Source of the DNA: CAVQCT01 sp964371785 | Lineage (GTDB): Bacteria > Zixibacteria > MSB-5A5 > GN15 > FEB-12 | Assembly (NCBI GenBank): GCA_964371785.1 | Contig: CAYJOL010000009.1 | Location: 1-64,000 of the forward strand | DNA: 64,000 bases | Reading direction: 5' to 3' | Shown: positions 52,172 to 60,194 of the stretch, piece after piece | How the letters are laid out: each line of letters begins with the position of its first letter | Position numbering within the stretch: position 1 is the first letter of the stretch | The notes under the pieces: model-generated | Told to the model about the DNA's origin: nothing | What the model saw: the letters and a program-made list of their open reading frames with translations, nothing else | Database searches by the model: none | Program-made: the position numbers and the translations under genes

Positions 52172-52402
52172 GGCACAGAAAATAGGGTGGTCGGCGGGGT
52201 CAAACAAGGATTTTCGGGGCTGCAGGACAAAAACCTCTCTTTGGCTGAAACAGGCATCTCTTTTCCGGACAGCGGGATACGATTCGGCCCGAAATCTTGG
52301 GTTAAGGTTTGGAGAAAAAATGGACGATACTAATTCATAATCATAAGACTCGACAAATCATCCTGCGACAACAACAACCTATAATTCCCGGGAGGAATTA
52401 AT

Positions 52403-52849
52403 ATGAATAACGGAACCTATGAGATGAGCTCATCGCCGTTCGGCATGGCGTTCGGCCTGTTTTTCTGGCTGTTTGTTATTGCCGCGTACCTGTTTTTCGC
52501 TTACACCCAGTATCGGGTTGCCCAGAAATGCGGCAACAAGGAGACTGCATGGTGGGCATTCGTGCCGATTATGAACATCCTGCTGTTCTGCCAGATGGCT
52601 CACCGTCCTCTCTGGTGGGCAGCGCTTCTGCTGATCCCGATCGTCAATCTCGCGATCTTCCTTATAATGGGTGTTGAATTGGCGAAGAACGCCGGGCATT
52701 CGCCTTTCTGGGGAATCACACTTATCATTCCGTTCCTCAATATCGTTGCCTGGATCGTGATGGCCTTCACGGAAGGTTCATCGAAGCAGCACCCGGCGCT
52801 TGCCAGCCACACGCATCAGCCGCAGCGCACTCCGCAAAGTGTCCGTTAA
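52403..52849 (+). CDS. DUF5684-like membrane protein
   Basis: The 148-residue protein has three or four transmembrane helices and repeated WW/WxAxxP motifs: WWAFVPIMNILLFCQMA, PLWWAALLLIPIVNLAIFLI and FWGITLIIPFLNIVAWIVMA. This is the pattern of DUF5684, often mis-annotated as signal peptidase. The C-terminus is His/Gln-rich (QHPALASHTHQPQR). A GGGAGGAATTAAT ribosome site precedes the ATG. The gene stands alone; its function is unknown. Confidence 0.75.
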   Translation: MNNGTYEMSSSPFGMAFGLFFWLFVIAAYLFFAYTQYRVAQKCGNKETAWWAFVPIMNILLFCQMAHRPLWWAALLLIPIVNLAIFLIMGVELAKNAGHSPFWGITLIIPFLNIVAWIVMAFTEGSSKQHPALASHTHQPQRTPQSVR

Positions 52850-53075
52850 TCAACCTGAATGTGCTCTGAATACATGAAAGAGGGAGTTTCGCCACAAGCG
52901 GAACTCCTTCGGTATTTGCAGCGGCAGCGATTCTGAAGGAGCGTGCCAAAGTTCTTCAGACAGTAATTGTGTGAGCCGGGATATGACATCCCCTCACAGG
53001 CTGGTAACAGCATGCTTCGGCTTTGCCTACACCGAGCTTCTCAATCCAACGTGGCTGGCGGCGCGGTCGCCCACC

Positions 53076-53420
53076 CTACTCCGGCACAAGCTGGAAATCG
53101 CAGTTCCCAACATCGGCCATCACGTTTACGACTTCTTTCCATTTGGTGTAATACCCAACTTTCTGAACATAGACGGTCGTACTCATGCCATAGAGTGGAA
53201 TCCTATACCTGCCGGCCGAGTCAGTGAGTCGCGGATCGGGCAAGGTCCCTGTCGTGTCTGGCCATCTAACCGCCGCACCTTCAATGGGTAACCCCGTAAG
53301 GGAGTCGGTAACCGTACCTGATACTTGAGGAACGTAGCCGTCTGTAGGCCGGTCTTCGACACAGCCGGCTGCTAACAAGATGAGACAAAAAGCGAAGGTA
53401 ACCGCTATAATCCATTTCAT
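53076..53420 (-). CDS. Small lipoprotein with carboxypeptidase regulatory-like domain
   Basis: The 114-residue protein has a lipoprotein signal (lipobox LAAGC, Cys about 20). One CarboxypepD_reg-like beta-sandwich follows: VSGTVTDSLTGLPIEGAAVR ... TDSAGRYRIPLYG ... VYVQKVGYYTKWKEV. The ATG overlaps the stop of the paralogous upstream gene by 4 bp. The domain binds ligands or acts as a spacer on envelope proteins. The gene is the last in a three-gene set that begins with a stand-alone dockerin. Confidence 0.78.
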   Translation of the reverse strand: MKWIIAVTFAFCLILLAAGCVEDRPTDGYVPQVSGTVTDSLTGLPIEGAAVRWPDTTGTLPDPRLTDSAGRYRIPLYGMSTTVYVQKVGYYTKWKEVVNVMADVGNCDFQLVPE

Positions 53421-53773
53421 AACGCAGTCTCCTTATTGTCTTTTCTGCCCAACTCCGGCACAAGCTGGAAATCCACAGTGTCCCCGTCATGTGCCTGCCG
53501 CCATTTTGTTCTATAGCCGTCCTTGACAGCGTATACGGTGGCCCCACTTCCCCAGGTTGTGAACCGGTAAGTGCCAGTCGAAACAGTGTATATCAGGACT
53601 TGTGCTGAATCAGAAACTGCGATAGCCACTGAGTCCAGCGCCGCACCTGAGATAGAATCAGTCACGGTGCCGGATACGGTCATCGCCGTCTCAGTAATCC
53701 CGGGATCTCTATCACAGGCCATTTCGCAGCAGATGGCCAGCACGGTCACGGCTATCATTGAATTCCATTTCAA
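53417..53773 (-). CDS. Small lipoprotein-like protein with carboxypeptidase regulatory-like domain
   Basis: This 118-residue protein is a paralogue of the next gene product: VSGTVTDSISGAALDSVAIA ... GTYRFTTWGSGATVYAVKDG ... DTVDFQLVPE. The export signal contains Cys residues (AICCEMACDRD), so lipidation is likely. It starts with TTG behind AAGGAGG. It overlaps the downstream gene (ATGA) and lies 12 bp after the dockerin gene. Confidence 0.72.
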   Translation of the reverse strand: MKWNSMIAVTVLAICCEMACDRDPGITETAMTVSGTVTDSISGAALDSVAIAVSDSAQVLIYTVSTGTYRFTTWGSGATVYAVKDGYRTKWRQAHDGDTVDFQLVPELGRKDNKETAL

Positions 53774-53785
53774 TGTGTATCCTCC

Positions 53786-54088
53786 TTATTCTCTTTTCAC
53801 ACCGCTTGTCTGCCCAATCTCTTTGGGTTCTACGGGCGACTTATATTCGTCCAGCGAGTGGCAACATGTCCCGGGCGGACCGCCGTCAAACATGTATTCC
53901 GTGAGAATGACCGGGTCAGAGATATCAATTAAGCCATCACAGTTCAGGTCCGCCGATGCCGGGTGCAGGGGCAGTGGTCCCTCGTCGAACATGTATTCCG
54001 TAAGGTACAGCAGATCTGCGATGTCTATCGTAACGTCGCCACTATTGTCGATATCCATGCAGATGTAGTTGATATAGACCACCCGCAT
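53786..54088 (-). CDS. Stand-alone dockerin-like protein, possibly 5-prime truncated
   Basis: The 100-residue frame consists almost wholly of a dockerin-like pair: MDIDNSGDVTIDIADLLYLT, EYMFDEGPLPLHPASADLNC and DGLIDISDPVILTEYMFDGG. The tail is short and charged (SPVEPKEIGQTSGVKRE). It has no signal peptide and no clear ribosome site before the ATG at 54088. In the other window proteins this module is the C-terminal tail of a large exported protein. It is therefore either a true adaptor or the surviving end of a truncated gene. It is followed at 12 bp by the lipoprotein pair. Confidence 0.6.
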   Translation of the reverse strand: MRVVYINYICMDIDNSGDVTIDIADLLYLTEYMFDEGPLPLHPASADLNCDGLIDISDPVILTEYMFDGGPPGTCCHSLDEYKSPVEPKEIGQTSGVKRE

Positions 54089-54435
54089 ATTGCTAATTGT
54101 GTTCTACGCAATCGGATCACACCTGTCGCCGGCAAGACACACCGCATCAGTGCCAACAGAATACGGATTTGTTTGGACACCATTTGTTCTCCCCATTAGT
54201 GTACCAAATACGGCAAGCCCGGATTTCAAAGTTGTCGAGAATCTATGCACCCATCAAGACTGCCTCTCTATTAACACATACGGAGCATGTATTGACTTGT
54301 CAATGTTTATTTTGGGCATGCAAGGCAGTTTTCTACTGCAGGGACAAGGCGGCGAATACTAAGTGTGTCGATTCGGGAGCTTCGCGATGCGTCGTCACTG
54401 TTCACAAATCGACTGAATGCAGCCCTGTATGACCG
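54089..54435. other. Gene-free stretch between the dockerin gene and the citrate-synthase-like gene
   Basis: I see no gene or RNA here. The short plus-strand frames have no ribosome site and no family signature. If the dockerin gene is truncated, its lost upstream part would have lain in this direction, but no matching translation is visible. Confidence 0.4.
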
Positions 54436-55200
54436 TTAAATGTCTCTGTCAGCCGGACCATCGTATTCAAACGGCATCGGCCCGAGCTTGCGCATAGGTT
54501 TTTCGCGAGTCATTTCTTCGTAGGCGTGTGCGACCAAGCCGGGAACACGCGAGATGATAAAGAACCCTTTGCCCAGCCGCCAATCGAATCCCATGTCCGA
54601 AATTACCGCTGCGATGGCACCGTCGACATTGATCGGCAGCTTCTTGCCGGTCTTCACTTCGAGCGCTCTCTCCACAGCCTTGCACAACTCAATATGTTTT
54701 CCTTTGTAACCGTGACGTTCGGCGATCTCGAACAGTTTGCCGGTGCGAGGATCGACGTTGTGCAGACGGTGACCGAATCCGGGCATCCGCTTTTTCGATG
54801 TACCCAGCCAGTCGACCAACTGTCCGGCCAATTCGGCGGGGTTGTCCCCTTTTTTCGCCCACTCCTGAAGAATCTTAGCAGATTGCTCAATTGCCCCGCC
54901 GTGCGTATCGCCAATTACCAGAACGCCTCCCGCGATCGCCGCGTTCAGCGAGTTACCACCGGACATTACCGTACGCGTGCCAAGTACCGATGGCGGCGAG
55001 GCACCGTGGTCGAGCGAAGATACCAGAATGGCATTCATCAAAGCGGCCTCCGCTTTCGATGGTAGTTCGCCTTTGAGAATCAGGTAGACTGCCTCGGCAT
55101 ACGAGAGGTTTTCCATTATGTCCGCAATGTCATAACCCTTGATACGAATTTTGCCGGGTCCGATATTGGTTATAGCCGTCTTCCAGAGTTCTTCTGCCAT
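54436..55200 (-). CDS. Citryl-CoA lyase-like protein (short citrate synthase homologue)
   Basis: At 254 residues this is far shorter than citrate synthase (about 380-430) and matches the size of citryl-CoA lyase. The citrate-synthase catalytic residues are visible: His in SSLDHGASPPS (about 65), His in GFGHRLHNVDP (about 142) and Asp in PINVDGAIAAV (about 192). Citryl-CoA lyase splits citryl-CoA to acetyl-CoA and oxaloacetate in some reverse TCA cycles and as a domain of ATP-citrate lyase. No citryl-CoA synthetase is present here. AAAGGAG precedes the ATG. The neighbouring 2-oxoacid:ferredoxin oxidoreductase operon would fit a reverse or partial TCA role. Confidence 0.8.
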   Translation of the reverse strand: MAEELWKTAITNIGPGKIRIKGYDIADIMENLSYAEAVYLILKGELPSKAEAALMNAILVSSLDHGASPPSVLGTRTVMSGGNSLNAAIAGGVLVIGDTHGGAIEQSAKILQEWAKKGDNPAELAGQLVDWLGTSKKRMPGFGHRLHNVDPRTGKLFEIAERHGYKGKHIELCKAVERALEVKTGKKLPINVDGAIAAVISDMGFDWRLGKGFFIISRVPGLVAHAYEEMTREKPMRKLGPMPFEYDGPADRDI

Positions 55201-55230
55201 ATATGCTCCTTTGCGCTTCTTACTATTTAC

Positions 55231-56013
55231 TCATTGCTGTGGTGTCTTCTCTGCCTGCTCCTTGACCAGCCCAAGCCATTGCGTCTGCAGACTGTCGACA
55301 CTCATATTGAAAAGACTGACCACGCTCGAGTCAAAACTCGTCTTTGAAAGCCACAACTGATCAAGCTGGTCGATGCCGTAGGTGTAAACTATGAAATCGA
55401 CAAATGAAGCAGCCTCGCCGGACTGCAGTCGCTCCGTGTCACTGTTTGTGGTCGTATCTTTTGCCAGACTATCCAGAGGAATGAAAGACTTATTCTGCAA
55501 GTAACCGTCTGTGACAACATGGTAGTTTTGTCCCGAATTATCGAGCAAACTAAGCAATCCGTGGCGAAGAAATGCGAAGGATGGAGGCTCTTTCTGCCAT
55601 TTGGGAATAAGCCATTGCATTATGGTCACGCCGAAATAGCTTGGCAGCCAGAAGTAAACCGTATCTCCTTCAGCGAACGGGTAGTGCCGGGGAGTCATCT
55701 CCCTTCCCTGGCCAGGACCGGTGTAAAAAATAACAACCGTGGTGTCCACCGGGACCGGAATATGAAGAAACTGGCAATCGCGGTTTATCGAGGCCACATA
55801 GCTCACGGCCATATCATGGAGATTATCCTTCTGGGGGTGGTCAGCCGGATATACGATTCGGACATTCTGATAGGTGTAAGTTTTCCAGTTATCGTAAGGC
55901 CCTTTTACGACCGGCGGGGCGGTTTCATGTTTTTCCTTGCCACAACTCACCAGAACTAAGGCGACCAGAATAGTTGACAATAAAGTAAGCTTTTGCGAAT
56001 AAGATATAAGCAT
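55231..56013 (-). CDS. Lipoprotein, possibly a degenerate peptidase-MA-like protein
   Basis: The protein of about 260 residues has a lipoprotein signal (lipobox LVSC, Cys about 24). A mixed domain follows with IVYPADHPQKDNLHDMAVSY, VVIFYTGPGQGREM, FLRHGLLSLLDNSG and ASFVDFIVYTYGIDQLDQL. The order resembles peptidase-MA-type proteins, but where an HExxH is expected the sequence is RHGLLSL, so zinc peptidase activity is unlikely. The start is taken as ATG 56013; an upstream TTG is in frame. It precedes the citryl-CoA-lyase-like gene by 30 bp on the same strand. Confidence 0.65.
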   Translation of the reverse strand: MLISYSQKLTLLSTILVALVLVSCGKEKHETAPPVVKGPYDNWKTYTYQNVRIVYPADHPQKDNLHDMAVSYVASINRDCQFLHIPVPVDTTVVIFYTGPGQGREMTPRHYPFAEGDTVYFWLPSYFGVTIMQWLIPKWQKEPPSFAFLRHGLLSLLDNSGQNYHVVTDGYLQNKSFIPLDSLAKDTTTNSDTERLQSGEAASFVDFIVYTYGIDQLDQLWLSKTSFDSSVVSLFNMSVDSLQTQWLGLVKEQAEKTPQQ

Positions 56014-56149
56014 GTTTCGCTCGATTCCCAAATTGTCCGGTGTTCAACAGATCTTCTAATTTATTAGATTGTATAATATTTGGAGAATATACCAGACCCG
56101 TATCTCCCTGTCAAACCATATGTAATCGTTATTTTTTTCACAAATCGGC

Positions 56150-56178
56150 TTGACTTTGTAGGCAATATGGGCGATATT
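56150..56178 (+). promoter_or_regulatory. Promoter of the 2-oxoacid oxidoreductase operon
   Basis: TTGACT at 56150-56155 and GATATT at 56173-56178 are spaced by 17 bp, 110 bp before the first ATG. It is the only good promoter-like sequence seen before the nine-gene run. Confidence 0.55.
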
Positions 56179-56287
56179 TTAAGCAAGACTATTTTTAACG
56201 TGATTCATCAATTTCTCCGCATTGACGGGTTGAAAAAGGAGAAATGAATCGCTATTTTAAGGGCTTGATACCGAAGGATTTTACAGC

Positions 56288-57034
56288 ATGTCCCGCGAAC
56301 AGACAGTGACAACTTTCAAGCCTCCCGTTTTCTCCAAACCGGTAATAATCATTGTGGGCGGCTACGGTTCCGGGAAGTCCGAAGTCTCGGTGAATCTTGC
56401 CCGCTTTTTGGTCAGTCACCTCTGCCCTTCGGAGCCGGTGGCAATTGCCGACCTGGATATCGTAAATCCTTACTTTCGTTCGCGCGAAGCTTCGGTAGAG
56501 CTCGAGAAGCTCGGCATCCATTCCATTACTCCCAAAGGCGGGCATTTCTACGCTGACCTGCCGATCGTCCTGCCTGAAATCAAAGGAGCCATCGAGGATC
56601 GAGTCGGAAAGCTGATATTGGATGTCGGCGGCGATGACGTAGGTGCGCGCGTGCTCAGTTCGCTTGCCGATGCCTTCACTGAAGGAACCTATGAACTTCT
56701 ACTTGTGCTGAATGCGAACCGTCCGTTTACCTCGACGATTGAAGGGTGCCTCAAGATAATCAGGGAAATTGAAGACGCGTCACGTCTTCGCTTCACCGGT
56801 ATAATCTCTAATACGCACCTGATGGAGTATACCACAGCTGAGACAATGTTGTCCGGTCTGGATTTTTCAAAAGAAGTCGCGGCCGCGGCGGAACTGCCCG
56901 TGGTATTCGCCAGCGCGACTCAACAGGTGCTGAAACGAGTAGATCCAAAACTTATCGATATCCCGGTGCTTCCGCTGATCCGCTCCCTGCTCAAGCCATG
57001 GGAACACAAGGAAGTCAGCCGTGAGGATACCTAA
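56288..57034 (+). CDS. P-loop ATPase of the CobQ/ParA type, accessory to the oxidoreductase
   Basis: The 248-residue protein has a P-loop VGGYGSGKSEVSVNLA (about 23-38), a switch-like DLDIVNPYFRSREAS (about 55) and LILDVGGDDVGARVL (about 110). It belongs to the SIMIBI/CobQ-like class. In other bacteria similar ATPases are found directly before korDABC-type genes, and a role in cofactor or iron-sulfur assembly is often assumed but unproven. It lies 18 bp before the ferredoxin gene. Confidence 0.78.
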   Translation: MSREQTVTTFKPPVFSKPVIIIVGGYGSGKSEVSVNLARFLVSHLCPSEPVAIADLDIVNPYFRSREASVELEKLGIHSITPKGGHFYADLPIVLPEIKGAIEDRVGKLILDVGGDDVGARVLSSLADAFTEGTYELLLVLNANRPFTSTIEGCLKIIREIEDASRLRFTGIISNTHLMEYTTAETMLSGLDFSKEVAAAAELPVVFASATQQVLKRVDPKLIDIPVLPLIRSLLKPWEHKEVSREDT

Positions 57035-57052
57035 CATATAAGGGACGCAATA

Positions 57053-57286
57053 ATGCCCGGTGTTACGATAGACAAGAATCATTGTAAAGGCTGTGAGTTG
57101 TGCGTCAGGGCCTGCCCGCAACAGATCCTGGCGATGTCCAAAAAGATCGGCCTTAAGGGGTATTTCTACGCCGAGCTGGTCGAGAGTTCCCGGTGCATCG
57201 GGTGTCGCATTTGCGCGATAACATGCCCGGACGCGGCGATCGAAGTACACACCCATGGAACGATGTTTACACTGTTCGACTACTGA
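57053..57286 (+). CDS. 2x[4Fe-4S] ferredoxin subunit (delta) of 2-oxoacid:ferredoxin oxidoreductase
   Basis: The 77-residue protein has two classic 4Fe-4S motifs, CKGCELCVRACPQQ and CIGCRICAITCPDA. It should accept electrons from the TPP-containing beta subunit. It lies before the alpha subunit, the usual order (delta-alpha-beta-gamma) of Kor/Vor-type complexes. The next gene begins 25 bp later. Confidence 0.92.
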   Translation: MPGVTIDKNHCKGCELCVRACPQQILAMSKKIGLKGYFYAELVESSRCIGCRICAITCPDAAIEVHTHGTMFTLFDY

Positions 57287-57311
57287 GCCGCGGGCAACGA
57301 AAAGGAATGAT

Positions 57312-58406
57312 ATGGCAAAGATATTGATGAAAGGAAATGAGGCGATAGCCGAAGCGGCGTTGAAGGCCGGTGCCAACAACTACTTCTGCTATCCCATCAC
57401 ACCGCAGACGGAAGTGGCTGAGTATCTGGCGCGGCGGATACCCGAGGTGGGTGGAATCTTCCTGCAAGGCGAAAGCGAGCTGGCAGTGGCCAACATGCTG
57501 TTCGGCGCAGCCGCTACCGGAAAGAGAGTCTTCACTACGTCATCGAGCCCCGGTATTTCGCTGATGCAAGAAGCGATTTCATACATGGCGGGCGCCCAAC
57601 TGCCGGTGGTCATAGTAAATATCATGCGCGGCGGGCCCGGTCTCGGCGGTATCCTGCCGGCGCAATCCGATTACTTTCAAGCCACCAAAGCGGGCGGTCA
57701 CGGCGACTACCGCCTGCTGGTACTGGCGCCGTCCACCATCCAGGAGGCAGTCGACCTGATGATGCTGGCCTTTCACCTGGCGGACAAATACCGCAACCCG
57801 GTCATGATGATCGGCGACGGGATGATCGGCCAGATGATGGAGCCCGTGGAATTTCCGGATAAGTACATCGAACCGGAAGAGCTTCCGGCGAAGACCTGGG
57901 CCGCAACCGGCGCCAAGGGACGTAATCCATATGTTATCAAGTCACTGTTCCTTGACCCGGTGCTTCTTGAGAAGAACAGCTGGTTGCTTCACGAAAAGTA
58001 CGAGCAGATGAAGAAGCACGAAGTTCGTTTTGAGCGATACAAAATATCAGAACAGAACGAGATATTGTTGGTGGCTTACGGCACGATGGCCCGTATCTGT
58101 CAAACGGCAATCGATGACCTTGAATCCGAAGGGATTTCGGTCGGACTCTTCCGCCCCATCACTCTGTTCCCGTTTCCACAGACTCAGATTCATGAAGAAG
58201 CCGCCAAGAAGAACGTGCATAATGTCCTGGTGATTGAAATGAGCACGGCTCAGATGTGTGAAGATGTCGAGCGAGCTGTGCTGGGAAAGAAGCCGATCAG
58301 CTTTTACGGCCGGACCGGAGGAATCGTCCCGGCGCCCGAAGAAGTCGTCCACCAGATCAAAGAGCTCCTTGGCACGAAAAAACCGTCGAGCAGAAAGAAA
58401 ACGTGA
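57312..58406 (+). CDS. 2-oxoacid:ferredoxin oxidoreductase, alpha subunit (KorA/VorB type)
   Basis: The start is the ATG at 57312 behind AAAGGA, giving MAKILMKGNEAIAEAALKAG. The 364-residue protein has the alpha-subunit features: FCYPITPQTEVAEYL (about 28), GESELAVANMLFGAAATGKR and SSPGISLMQEAISYMAGAQL. Together with the beta and gamma subunits it oxidatively decarboxylates a 2-oxoacid to the acyl-CoA, reducing ferredoxin, or works in reverse. Separate alpha and gamma subunits fit 2-oxoglutarate or branched-chain 2-oxoacid enzymes; which substrate is used cannot be decided from sequence alone. Confidence 0.92.
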   Translation: MAKILMKGNEAIAEAALKAGANNYFCYPITPQTEVAEYLARRIPEVGGIFLQGESELAVANMLFGAAATGKRVFTTSSSPGISLMQEAISYMAGAQLPVVIVNIMRGGPGLGGILPAQSDYFQATKAGGHGDYRLLVLAPSTIQEAVDLMMLAFHLADKYRNPVMMIGDGMIGQMMEPVEFPDKYIEPEELPAKTWAATGAKGRNPYVIKSLFLDPVLLEKNSWLLHEKYEQMKKHEVRFERYKISEQNEILLVAYGTMARICQTAIDDLESEGISVGLFRPITLFPFPQTQIHEEAAKKNVHNVLVIEMSTAQMCEDVERAVLGKKPISFYGRTGGIVPAPEEVVHQIKELLGTKKPSSRKKT

Positions 58407-58414
58407 GGTCAATT

Positions 58415-59191
58415 ATGGCAGAACAGAACACTACGATATTTGCCAGACCGGAAGCGATGACCGAGACTATCACGCATTACTGTCCCGGCTGCACTCACGG
58501 AATCATACACCGGCTCGTTGCTGAGGCAATCGACAGTCTGAATATCCGCGAACGCACGTTGGGCGTGGCGCCGGTAGGCTGCTCCGTACTGGCATATAAT
58601 TACTTCTTCACAGATTTTCTGGAGGCCCCGCACGGACGCGCCCCTGCACTGGCAACGGGATTTAAACGGCTTCGACCGGACATGATTGTTTTCACGTATC
58701 AGGGCGACGGCGATCTCGCTTCGATTGGGATGGCGGAGATCATTCATGCCGCTAATCGTGGCGAAAAATTCACGACGATCTTCGTCAACAATGCCATCTA
58801 CGGCATGACCGGCGGACAGATGGCGCCGACCACCATGCCCGGTCAAATCACCACTACATGCCCCTCAGGCCGAAACGTTGCTCAAACCGGATATCCGATC
58901 AAGATGGTCGAGCTTCTGTCAGGCCTGGTGACGCCGATGTATCTTGAGCGTGTGTCGGTTCATGACCCGCAGCACATTGTCCTGGCCAAGCGGGCGATCA
59001 GAAAAGCATTCCAGTACCAGATTGACAACCGTTGTTTTTCGTTAATAGAAGTGCTGTCCACCTGTCCGACCAACTGGGGACTGACTCCCCGGGAGTCCAC
59101 CACATGGCTGGAGAACCATCTTCTCCCCTACTACCCGCTTGGGTGCCGCAAAGATATCGGTGAGAAGGAAGGTGATAATGGAGCAGTTTGA
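58415..59191 (+). CDS. 2-oxoacid:ferredoxin oxidoreductase, beta (TPP-binding) subunit
   Basis: The ATG at 58415 follows GTGAGGTC. The 258-residue protein has HYCPGCTHGIIHRL (about 23, cluster-binding Cys residues) and the thiamine pyrophosphate motif GDGDLASIGMAEIIHAANRG ... NNAIYGMTGGQ (about 92-133). It also carries TTTCPSGRNVAQTGYPIKM, typical of Kor/Vor beta subunits. TPP at this subunit forms the hydroxyalkyl intermediate. It begins 8 bp after the alpha subunit and overlaps the gamma gene by 14 bp. Confidence 0.92.
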   Translation: MAEQNTTIFARPEAMTETITHYCPGCTHGIIHRLVAEAIDSLNIRERTLGVAPVGCSVLAYNYFFTDFLEAPHGRAPALATGFKRLRPDMIVFTYQGDGDLASIGMAEIIHAANRGEKFTTIFVNNAIYGMTGGQMAPTTMPGQITTTCPSGRNVAQTGYPIKMVELLSGLVTPMYLERVSVHDPQHIVLAKRAIRKAFQYQIDNRCFSLIEVLSTCPTNWGLTPRESTTWLENHLLPYYPLGCRKDIGEKEGDNGAV

Positions 59192-59741
59192 AGTCACTCT
59201 TGCGGGATTCGGCGGCCAGGGAATCATGACCGCCGGACAGCTTCTCGCCTATAGCGGTATGCGCGCCGGCAAACAGGTGGTCTGGCTCCCCTCGTACGGT
59301 CCCGAGATGCGCGGCGGTACGGCATATTGTACGGTGGTGATTTCGGATGTCCGCATCGGTTCACCGATTATCAACTCACCCCGCGGCCTTTGCGTATTCA
59401 ATCGACCGTCGTTTGACAAGTTCGAACCCCGGTTGAGGCCGGGCGGCCTGCTGGTGGTCAACTCCTCTCTGATCAACGCCACCACCGAGCGGACGGACAT
59501 CACGCAGCTGCTGGTGCCGGCTAACGACATGGCCCAGAAGGCCGGCAGCCCGAAGGCGGTGAATGTCGTGATTCTGGGCGCCTTTATCGGTGCAACGGGC
59601 CTGGTCGACTACGAAATCGTCAAAGATACGGTTGCGGAAAAAATGGGCCGAAAAAAGGAATTCCTGGATATCAATATGAATGCGCTGCAACAGGGCTACG
59701 ACCTTGCGGCGCGCTTGTTGGGTCAGGAGAACAAGGTATGA
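59178..59741 (+). CDS. 2-oxoacid:ferredoxin oxidoreductase, gamma subunit
   Basis: The ATG at 59178 follows GAAGGAAGGTG. The 187-residue protein has the gamma-subunit start FEVTLAGFGGQGIMTAGQLL, then LPSYGPEMRGGTAYCTVVIS. The gamma subunit completes the CoA-binding part of the complex. The gene overlaps both neighbours (14 bp before, 4 bp ATGA after), which binds the NuoE-like gene into the same translational unit. Confidence 0.92.
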   Translation: MEQFEVTLAGFGGQGIMTAGQLLAYSGMRAGKQVVWLPSYGPEMRGGTAYCTVVISDVRIGSPIINSPRGLCVFNRPSFDKFEPRLRPGGLLVVNSSLINATTERTDITQLLVPANDMAQKAGSPKAVNVVILGAFIGATGLVDYEIVKDTVAEKMGRKKEFLDINMNALQQGYDLAARLLGQENKV

Positions 59742-60193
59742 ATCACGACTTGAACAAGTTGCCGGCGATATTTGACCGATATCCGAAATCACAGGAGTCG
59801 CTGATTGCGGTTCTTCAGGATATCCAGCGGGAATTTCAATTTCTTCCGTGTGAAGCGCTCGTGGAAACATCGCGCGTACTCAACGTGCCCTTGAGCAAAG
59901 TCTTCTCCGTTTCCACATTCTACAACGCTTTCAGTCTCAATCCGCGTGGAGAGACAATAGTCCGCGTGTGTGTCGGCACTGCCTGCCATATTCGCGGCGC
60001 GAGGCTTATTCAGGACCAGGTTGAGAGCCTGCTGAAGATCAAGGCGGGCGAGACTACCCCCGACATGAAATTCACCGTTGAAGTGGTAGCCTGCGTCGGC
60101 GCGTGCGCCATGGCTCCGGTAGTGATTGTCAACGAGAAGTACTATGGGTCGGTCAAGGTCAGTAATGTCAAGAAACTGGTAAAGGCAAAGTGA
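59738..60193 (+). CDS. NuoE-like [2Fe-2S] subunit
   Basis: The 151-residue protein matches the 24-kDa subunit of complex I and related NAD-linked hydrogenases: YPKSQESLIAVLQDIQREFQ, then the 2Fe-2S thioredoxin-like fold with RVCVGTACHIRGA (Cys78, Cys83) and VACVGACAMAPVV (Cys about 119 and 123). It normally works with NuoF to pass electrons between NADH/FMN and the rest of the complex. Its start overlaps the gamma-subunit stop by 4 bp, so it is expressed together with the 2-oxoacid oxidoreductase. Confidence 0.92.
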   Translation: MNHDLNKLPAIFDRYPKSQESLIAVLQDIQREFQFLPCEALVETSRVLNVPLSKVFSVSTFYNAFSLNPRGETIVRVCVGTACHIRGARLIQDQVESLLKIKAGETTPDMKFTVEVVACVGACAMAPVVIVNEKYYGSVKVSNVKKLVKAK

Positions 60194-60194
60194 G

